Shown here: positions 55,306 through 64,000 of the stretch, piece after piece
Layout of the letters: each line of letters starts with the position of its first letter
Numbering within the stretch: the stretch's first letter is position 1
NCBI GenBank assembly: GCA_040954595.2
Contig: CM082580.2
Coordinates: forward strand, 3,844,001 to 3,908,000
Direction of reading: 5' to 3'
Length of the DNA stretch: 64,000 bases
Origin: Balanoglossus misakiensis
Taxonomy: Eukaryota; Hemichordata
The notes under the pieces: model-generated
The model's database searches: none
What the model saw: only the letters and a program-made list of their open reading frames with translations
What the model was told of the DNA's origin: nothing
Program-made: the position numbers and the translations under genes

Positions 55306-56546
55306 TTTCAAATCGAGGGCGCCCTCTGTGTTTTCGTATGAGCAATTAGAAGCTCACTGACATAAAAAAAGAAGCTTTCTGTACAACTGATTATCGGGCA
55401 AATCCATATAAATTTCAACAACCAATGAGTCTGAGCTCAAAGTCATTATAGTTTATTTTACTTTTCCTCGGATTAAAATCTCTGGCAGAGCTTTGCTGAT
55501 TTAAAACGTTTCCGCATCCTTATTCTGCAAAGGAACCCGGAAATCATGCATATTTGAGGACATAACTCATGTTGGCTTATTCTAACCGTTTGGATCACAT
55601 GAATTGGTTTTATGGTAACACTTTACAAGAGTTTGACATTTTCAATACTAGTCTGCTAATAGTAAGCAGAGTGATCGGTGAAAATGAATTCTAATCTCTA
55701 TCTTTATCAGTTTAAAGGGAAGGTGTCGTCCGTCGCGCCGCGTGGGTGTCCCCCTTGATGAGAATATGTCCTCCCATACCAGCACAAACCTCACTGCAGT
55801 CGCCACGATCTACTAGGATCTTCAGTTGCTGTCATGCCCTGTCTATGCTATGGTTGGTTGCTTCGTTCATTCTAAGGGATTTGTGGATGAATTGTAATGT
55901 TTATAAACAAACAAACCCGGCGCGACGACCCCTTCACTTTAACTAAAATGAAATATAATCAGGCCACGTGATGGTCTGTGTAAACGAAATAAATCGGTGA
56001 AAGGTTTTATTTTAAGTCACTTTCAAAGGTTTCTTCAAAAGTCTCATTATAAATTGTCCATGAATATTTTGTACAAACGATTCATGTCAGTCAGGTAATA
56101 CAAAGGGTATATATTCCATGTAAACAACAATTTCTTCTGATATTTTCTAAAGCATGTCGAAACCCCCAGTGTTTACACTGTAACATACTCTATACATGTA
56201 TATGTAGAATTGCTTGCATTAAAATAGTATCTGGGCAAAGAATTAATTGTAAACTACATCTTTCATACAATCCAGTAACATAATGCACTTCAATGCGCTT
56301 TGGGAGATAGACAGATAGTAAATACATAGATGTAGGCCTATTCAAAACTCGATGTCCACTAACAGTTGTCATCTGAAAATACTGGTGTTGATGACATGCA
56401 AAGATTGTTTGTGAAATAAATTGGTAATGATAATAAAATTTTACAGCTGAAAAATTCATAAAAGTTACATTTGACTGTGACTACAATAAGTCCATATAAA
56501 AGTTCAAGTAAAACTATTAAAACAAAAATTATTTTCTTCTTTCCTA
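55306..56546. repeat. FDPS downstream region, duplicated at 49.35-50.34 kb
   Basis: Non-coding. It matches 49351-50338 with scattered changes and is interrupted by the TTAA-flanked MITE at 55712-55942, which the other copy lacks. Confidence 0.7.
55712..55942. mobile_element. 231-bp MITE with TTAA target sites
   Basis: TTAA at both ends. The termini AGGGAAGGTGTCGTC and GACGACCCCTTCACT form imperfect inverted repeats with CGCGCCG next to them. The duplicate copy at about 49800 reads CAGTTTAAATGAAATG without it, so insertion at TTAA is direct. TTAA targeting fits a piggyBac-type mobiliser (inferred). Confidence 0.75.
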
Positions 56547-59500
56547 TTATTTCTTCCTTTTGTAAATTTTTGCCATAAAATCTATAAATACTTGTTTGTT
56601 CAAATTGCAGTCAATATTTTCTATGAGCTCCGTTATTGATGTGGAACTGTCTTCTTCAAACTTCAGAAAGAGATCTTTCAACTGTAGTTCTTCATAAACC
56701 CTTTTCACTTCGGCAACTTTCTGTTCATCCGGAAAGCCGTAGTTCTCCTACATACAGAAATGTTATTCATGAATGTTGAAATAGTTTTTTATATGAAATA
56801 TTACAATTCCAATGCCGAGAGACCAAATGGCATCATCGCCTCCGGGAAAAATGAAAATACTTTTCGGTACTTCACAGTATTGAAAATACCTCTTCTGTTG
56901 AAGTTTCTCCCCTTTTGAAATCGTACTCGTTTTTCAAACAAAGCTGGGACTAAATTGTATATGCACACAAGATAAGAAAGCAATGTATGCCGTAATGTCT
57001 ATGTGACAGCTCAAGTAAGCGATCGATTTCAGTGAATCACGGAAATAAACAACAATCTCACCTGTAACACCTGCTTCTGTTGCTGATTGGCTCTTTGTAA
57101 AGCTTGTACAACCAACCAGGTGCATTTATTGTCCTGTATATCAGTGCCTTGTTTACCGGTGAGATCAACATCGCCAAAGCAATCCAGATAGTCGTCCTAC
57201 AAAATTAAAACAAATACATATTGGGCCAAAAATAATATATGCTGTTCCGATTACATGGTTTTAAAAAATAGTGTAGGTAGGTAGGGATTTGTTTTATTAG
57301 TTTTGCATTTTTTTATTTCTCGGGTCGCCGTAGTGTAGAAAAATGACGTCATAGTTTTTGCGTGATTACCTTTGCCATTTCATAGAATACAAAGTGTTTT
57401 TGTGCACAGTGATGAAACAATATGAACTCATCGAAGTACTTGACAGACAAAAGTAATATCTAATATAATTCCACTTTAACTCAAAGAGTTTGAATATTAA
57501 TGTCCGGACTATGAAAACTTAAACATTAGATGAACATAATACGATACTGCTGAAATGCCTTTACCCGTGCGTTGAAGTCAAAGTTCGTTAAGATGATTTT
57601 GTGAATTCAAAACTAAGAAAGAAATAAACTTCAATGATACCTGTACTTGGAAGTAATTTCCCATCACTAATAAAATCTTCTTGGCAAAAGCATGAGACTT
57701 CTCATCATTAATCCCCGTCTAAGTTCAAGCAGAAAAGAATTATGCAAAACGTAAATATAACGGAAAGTTGTATAAACTACAGTTTTAGATTGAATAGCTA
57801 AATCATAGAACATGCACATCTTCGTCAGACAAACTGTGTATTGAGTATTCTGAAGCGAGATCCTCTGGTATTATGAAATTCACATAGCTTATGGTTACTA
57901 ATGTTATTTATTACCAAGTTTCTTAAATGTAATAAGTGATGAAAGACCTCAGATTTATGAGGTTATAAGAAAGGTGGTTGTTTCTCTGCAAAATCAGTAC
58001 ATGTATGGTCTTGCACGGGGGGGGGGGTAGAAATATAGGACACATTCCCTTACCATGTACATTGCTAGCGCTACTGGTAAGTAGAAGGAATAGAACCCAG
58101 TCTTCCATTTCACTATGGCATCATATCTGAAATACATTGCAACACAGAAAGATTATTCCAAATGTGCGATTCGTCTTCTGATGTGGAGTTCCTTACCGAA
58201 TGAGTGTGTGTGTTTTTTTCAATAGAAAAGAAATTGATAAGAGTACAAACATTTATTCGGAAAATACCTGTCTTGCGTAAAACGACTAATGTCTCTTTCC
58301 CCAAGGGGTGCTGTTAACATATCCATACTCTGGCCGACAATAGTTTGATAAATAGTCTGGAATAAAAAAAAAACATTTCAATAAATGTATTTCATAGAGT
58401 GGGTGGATTTCTGTGAAAAAGATAATACGCGCATCGGGTACAGATTATCAGAAAAAATCACATTCCAGCAAACTTTTTTCCATTCCTTGCTATATGGCGA
58501 GTTTTTGGAAACCACAGAAGAAAACATGGTGTTCACCGTCCAGTTCACCGTTTCATAAAAATCACTACTTTAATCATTTTCCACGGAGTTAACACAAGGA
58601 TTGGCCCCCAATTTTTAGTCTCAATTTTTAAGAGAGAATAATCTATTTGAGCATTGGTGTATGGGTGCTACCATGCCCTTCTACTGTGACGTGCAACTTT
58701 TCCCAAGTTCAATGTAAAACTGTACATTACCTCATGGAAAAGTTCAACTACATCAATGTAGTACGGTTGATCGTGAACATACTGTTTGAGCGTTCGAAAT
58801 ATACATGATTCTATGTATGACGCATCATTGATGGCTGACATCCCAACTTTATCCTGAGGAATAAAAACAAAGGTTTTAAGTTAGGACTGTTTGAGGGCAC
58901 ATCCACTGTAATTACCAATACTTGAATTCTAAATGTCAATTTCCGGAGTCTCTCGGTGACAAACTAAATTAATTGCGTTTTACTTTAAATTTCCTCCCGC
59001 CTCCCATGATACATATGAGAATCCCGCGATCACAGGTATTATCATATCTTTTCAATTATCTAAATTCAAGGTCCTGGTCATATATGAATCATAGCAGGTC
59101 GCACGGCCAAGACATTTCGGAAGTTCCGAAAACGCACAATTTCTTGATCAATGGCAGTTCAGGAAGAGAAGCATTGACGTCTATAACCAACAATTATACA
59201 ACTACCTCCGATTAGAACGATTTTTTTCGTTCGCAATGTTTTCAATTATCTTTGGAATATATTAAAATAATTTCTGTTTAACGAAACGAAAGAATTGAGA
59301 CATATGAAAGTCACCTTTCTGTACCAACACGGCTGCCCCCTTCTCGTAATGGACGCGTCCATTATGTCGTCAGCAACCAAAAAGAAAGCTTGAAACTGTG
59401 GGGAAAAGTAAAAAATCACAGTAATTATCTAATTATCATTCCCTGTCTCTTATATGATTGCCAAAACTAACAAGAAACATCGGAAGGTACAATTTCTGCT

Positions 59501-60926
59501 TACCAGTTCAACACACCAACCAATGGCCATTGCTCTTGTCAAATTCTCCTCACATTGGAGATCTTCAGCGCTGGCCAGAGTGCGATAGGACGCCACCACC
59601 GTCAAACCACGATTCTTTTTACCAAACGGAACGTTGTAATCTAAAACCTGTCCGGAAAAGTTCGATGACCCCAAATTAAATTTTATCATGTTCGGAGAAG
59701 TTTGGTGACCTTTACTAAATCTCTGCCCACGAATTTTGTTTGTATTTACTCCTTCTCATGGGGTTGCCATACGGTAGAATTTTGAAGGTTCACTTTCTGC
59801 GAAAATCGTTATCTTAAATACAGTGCACTAACGTAGAAACTGCACGAAACTCTCGGATGTTACAATTTTTCTGCGCTGTTAGTTTCTCGACACGAATGAA
59901 CCGTTTTTGATCCCTTACTTCAGTTAAAATCAAAATTGCACAATGACATTCATATTTGTATAAAAACAAGAAACGGTTTCGGGTATCATGTGCGCATCAA
60001 GCTGTATCTGACCAGACATCCTCAGTGGGGATGGTACGAGGATTTAATCTAGATGACCAAATCCAGCTTTGAAAACATTCTTATCTATGATTATTAATGT
60101 CCCATCCGGCATTGCCCCCAAATCGTAATTGTAATCCGGCACGTGAGTGGAATCACACGCCCGATCGAAATAAGACAAAAAAATGTTCAACGCACTATTT
60201 TAAACCTTTCAACGGCAGCTGTAACTTCGAAGTTATCGATAGTACGAAGAGTCAGATTGGAAGATAGTTCTTTGTAGAATCTGTTGAATTTGTCGGCATC
60301 GTCTGCTTCATACCGCTGCCTATTTGACTGTCCCGAATCGGCCGCCGTGGCAAGAGATCTAGATGAAAAATTATTAAAACATAATTTTTGACATTTGTAT
60401 TTAACTCCGAACGGTTTATCATAATACTTGATAGGAATCTTGAAATTCTATATTTTTGAAAATCTCCGAAATAAATTCGGCTCGAAAAAGTACATTCGAA
60501 CTATACCTATCGAAGTTTCCTGTTTGCCTTAAGATGCTAGGTCTAGCTTGAACTCGTATTTGACTTATTTGACGTATTTAAAATAAGTCGACTGGAGATT
60601 TAAATCTTGTAACAACACTGATATTTACAGTTGTAGGCTAATTACATAACATGTTGCAAAAACTACTATCACAACGTTAACTATCACATGAAATGAGAGA
60701 ACTCATAATTATCATTTACCCACCTGTTGATTGACCTAGCCGCGCCCGTGTTGATGTCCTCAGCCATTTCGACACCAAGCGTACTCCTAGCGCTTCTGAC
60801 GCTCAAATGACGAGTCCAGTTCACCACAGTCCGACCAAGGCCAAATCTGCATAACGTGATCGGAGTCCAAGGGGCACTCAGACTCCTCGCCAGTAGTTGT
60901 AGATTGGTCGCCAACGCTGTGGTCAT
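56547..60926 (-). CDS. FDPS: Second farnesyl diphosphate synthase, 429 aa, ten coding exons, mitochondrial-type leader
   Basis: Exons in coding order: 60926-60724, 60358-60196, 59647-59504, 59395-59315, 58853-58731, 58356-58268, 58126-58054, 57718-57641, 57196-57062, 56747-56547. All phases fit. The first donor is AG|GTGGGT and the second is ATA|GTGCGT. First Asp-rich motif DDIMD at 179-183 after FFLVA; second DDYLD at 319-323; C-terminus IYKRKK. Exon lengths from the third onward match the first FDPS gene, apart from one extra codon (144 against 141). Residues 1-53 are rich in Arg, Ser, Thr and Leu with almost no acidic residues until GVEMAED, typical of a mitochondrial presequence. Met54 could start a cytosolic form. 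TGKQGTD replaces the usual TGKIGTD, and GDV replaces GDP, near the second motif. Confidence 0.93.
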
Positions 60927-63615
60927 CTCTTAATACAGGAAGATGGGGAGTACATCTAAACTGATGGAGATAAATCGCTCGGCGAGTACTTGTACTGATT
61001 ATCTGCATGGAAATATTATCAAGGTTACGACGTGTTCGTTTGCTTTGGTGTTCAGCGTGCACAATTGAATAAGAAGATAATGGAGACCGCTACAAGTATC
61101 CTTATCTCTTCCGAAAGCAACATCGAACCGTTCGAAATTGTTGGTCTAAGTCTATGATGAAGAAATAAAGCTATGGTTTCCTACAAAATAAGAATTATCC
61201 CCATTTAATCGTTGTGAATCTAGTCAGTGGGGAGAAAAAACACACCTTTAAAATGATTTATGACGAAAACCTCTAACTCATGTTTATCTTACGTTGTTAT
61301 CTGAGTTACGATTGACAAAACGTGTTCACATACAGACTACCTGCCAATACTAGTGTTAGTTCATTCAACCTTAAGTCAACCCCACTGGGTAAAGACTGAA
61401 AAGTGGGTTTGACAGACTTGAAAATAATTGGGTCAAGCTAATAGGGATGTGAAAATTGTTATATTTGCATAGTAAAGTGTCATAAATGGGTTTATTACGC
61501 CTCACGCCGTATTTCGTTCTCTTGATTGGCTGATACCGTACCACGTGACATAGGAAAAACCTTACATGGTCTATGGCCCGTAGGTAGGGGATATGGCCCG
61601 CTGTGAAGTTTTTAGGTTCTGCGCATCTTTTCTGCACATGAAAAAAAATCAATATGGTGGTCAGAGATCACCATCCCTCGAGCAGGCTAAAGATCGTGAT
61701 ATTGCTCTCACTAACATGTGTTATTATTTAACTCAAGCACTATTGCATGCACTATTTTGTCGCTCAATTTTAAAGATGACAGAGAACTCAGATCTCATGT
61801 CGTGGGCCAAATTCAACGCATTTAAAATGTCATGTGTGAGCGCTAACACTCAAAAAATTTAATCTTATTTTTAAATGTGTATTTATTTTAGTCAATAGCG
61901 TTTGTCATCCCGCGTTATCATCATCAACCCTCTCCAACGGTCCAGTCGAATCGAGAATTTCGAATGGACGACAAAACGGAGCGATAGATTATTTAGGAGA
62001 TATATTCACGAATCTTTACCACCTCCTTTCACGTTATAACCTTTATGTCTGGAAAAGTTTTCGGTCATATTGAATATCGGTACGCATTTATAGGACATCT
62101 CTATTTTTAATTTTCACGCATCTATAATCCTAGTTAAAATCCTAGCTGAGTAGGGCTAAGCATAAATTGGAAGGAAAAAAAAACATCGGATCCCGACTTT
62201 GAGTCATTTCACCCTCGGCCCTGACCGGTCGATGTAAGAATGACCTTACAATACTTGTGACATTGAACGCGTACATTCTACAATAAATTGACCTTCTCCA
62301 TTGATGTATGTGTGAATGGGCGTGGCGTCGACCTACTTGTGTGTTGTTGTGAACAAGTACCATATGGCTGCAATTCGTATGCATTGCAATCTGGTTAGTG
62401 ACCGGTCGGATTAGGTCATCACTTACAAATTGTGACCATAGATCCTTCATTTTTGCACGTTTTGTTCTGACAAAAAAAGTCGATTCGGTTTCTGCCTTTT
62501 TTAAAATTTCTAATAGGATCTCCATGTGTAGTGAATGTGTACAACATGGGCCAGCGGTGCTTGTGTTAGGCCTATAGCGTCACTGAAATGCATGTGTATT
62601 GTGCAAATACCTGTTGAGATGATAGTACAGCCGTCTCTGGATCTGTCGGCGAATGGCACCACTAGCAGATCATACACTCAGGACAAACATCGCTTGAAGT
62701 AGAATTGAAGAAACGGTTTACAGTTAAACCATCAAACTCAGCCGCGATCTATTATTATTAGCACCGCACTGCTCTTATCATGGAGAACCACGCTCTTATT
62801 TATATCACACCATATTATGTAAATACTCGTATCTCAAAGGTGAAGGGGTATCAGCCTGGTTATCAGTTTATATTTACTCACGTGAGTTTAGACGTTCCTC
62901 GTGCATCAGGGGGCAAATCCGAAGATCGGTGGGCCTATACCCAATCCGATATCGATAAAGTCCTGCTTGCTTTTGTTAACGTTTAAGCCAGGTACACTAA
63001 GGGGGCCCCTGACTGCCCAGACGCAGTGCGTGGTTATCACATTCCTTACATGTAGAATTTTGAGAAAACAAAGTTACAATATTGTCATTTTCTTGAAATT
63101 TTCACAAAGATTCCAAAAAGGAGTATGATCAGATGATATATAGAAAATACATCGTGCTTGATTTTTTGTCAGAGCTATTCAGAAATATACACCATTTAAA
63201 TTATAGCATTAGGAGTGTGAGAAAAGTGCTGACTCAGCATTTTACGCAATATTTGAGAACTCCTAACTGAAAAAGTAGCACGGGAACTCCCTGTTTTCTC
63301 TTTATTTTTTGCATTAAAAATTGATTGATATACAATATATACAAAAATGACAATATTCTAATTTGGAGTAGACCTCTACCTTAATAAAACCGTCACCCCG
63401 CAGCGCCCGGCTAGTTGTCGGTGTATTGAGTGCGTATATACTATCAGGCACTATCACTATGATAATTGGGACGCAGTCAACTATGCAAAGTTAGCCACAG
63501 ATACCATGGAAAGTTGAGATCTTACCAATAACAGATTTTGATGGCGTGGCCACGCGAAAAAAATGCGCCATCAGCAGTCATTCGAAGACTAAGACACACC
63601 CATAGCCTTTAAATT
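60927..63615. other. Intergenic region upstream of the second FDPS
   Basis: Contains the promoter of the FDPS gene on its left, which I cannot delimit. Open frames such as 62142-62525 (minus) and 62780-62986 (plus) show no recognisable domain or splice context. A stretch near 61485-61610 with GGTTTATTACGCCTCACGCC and CTATGGCCCG resembles pieces of the palindrome at 6974. No gene is supported. Confidence 0.4.
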
Positions 63616-63790
63616 GATTTATCGATCGATAAATCAATCAATCAATCAATCATTCATTCAAACAATCGATCAAACAATCAATCAATCAACCAACCAACCA
63701 ATTAATTAATTAATTAATTGAGTTATTAATCCATTTCTTCATTCATATATTACTCATTACTCATTAATTAATTAATTCATTCATTTTGGT
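63616..63790. repeat. AATC / ATTA simple-repeat tract
   Basis: Runs of AATC, ATTC, CCAA and TTAA tetranucleotides, grading into one another. Confidence 0.85.
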
Positions 63791-63924
63791 GGCTAATATT
63801 AATAAAATTTACAGTTATATTGTTTAAATTCAAAAAGTTACATTTGACTGTGATTACAATAAGTACATATAAAAAGGTCAAGTAAAATTAAACTATTAAA
63901 ACAAAATGATTTTCTTGTTTCCTA

Positions 63925-64000
63925 TTATTTCTTCCTTTTGTAAATTTTTGCCATAAAATCTATAAATACTTGTTTGTTCAAACTACAGTCAATATTTTCT
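63925..64000 (-). CDS. FDPS: 3' end of a further FDPS copy (runs off the window)
   Basis: Reads [20 protein letters not shown] and stop TAA at 63925-63927, nearly identical to the last exon of the gene at 56.5 kb. The flanking 3' UTR (from 63830) also matches. It may be a full gene or another truncated copy; the window ends before this can be told. Confidence 0.8.
   Translation of the reverse strand, partial: ENIDCSLNKQVFIDFMAKIYKRKK

Noticed and set aside
62142-62525. 127-codon minus-strand frame
   Set aside because: No recognisable domain, no splice context, low-complexity ends; not distinguishable from chance.
62780-62986. 68-codon plus-strand frame beginning MENHALIYI
   Set aside because: No homology recognised and no supporting signals.
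1-64000. tRNA or rRNA genes
   Set aside because: No tRNA cloverleaf A/B-box pair or rRNA core was recognised by eye; a tRNAscan run would be decisive.

Overview
The window is animal nuclear DNA. It has intron-rich genes with canonical GT..AG junctions, long AT-rich introns and non-coding sequence full of small inverted-repeat elements. An expanded family of intronless TRIM-NHL genes and a tyrosine-recombinase retrotransposon point to a marine invertebrate, perhaps a hemichordate or amphioxus. The species cannot be fixed from the sequence alone.

Layout. 1-5.8 kb: the 3' end of an unrecognised plus-strand gene with five coding exons in view, its 3' UTR, and two copies of a 212-bp MITE in its introns. 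5.8-11.3 kb: a convergent minus-strand gene for an 11-finger C2H2 protein, coded in one exon. 11.3-22.2 kb: a complete nine-exon minus-strand farnesyl diphosphate synthase gene (FDPS, 354 aa). One of its introns carries a repeat element with nuclear-receptor-like DR1 sites. 22.7-23.5 kb: a ~190-bp tandem repeat. 25.6-27.7 kb: a complete four-exon plus-strand Gfo/Idh/MocA-family oxidoreductase (345 aa).

27.7-55.3 kb is a segmental-duplication zone. A module made of [3' end or 3' flank of the oxidoreductase gene] + [intronless TRIM-NHL gene] + [shared 3' module with an orphan 118-bp minus-strand exon] occurs three times. In unit 1 the junction upstream of the TRIM gene is split by a 3.58-kb long-TIR foldback element. 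In unit 2 nearly the same point is split by a complete 6.39-kb split-direct-repeat tyrosine-recombinase retrotransposon. Unit 3 preserves the empty site. The three TRIM-NHL proteins are nearly identical through RING, B-boxes, coiled coil and filamin domain. They differ heavily in the NHL propeller, mostly at the same two loop positions of successive blades, which looks like a diversified recognition face.

55.3-64 kb: a second complete FDPS gene (429 aa) with a mitochondrial-type leader, a truncated fragment of the same gene type at 50.6 kb, and the last exon of another copy entering at the right edge. FDPS copies thus flank and interleave with the TRIM modules, so FDPS and TRIM genes appear to have been amplified together.
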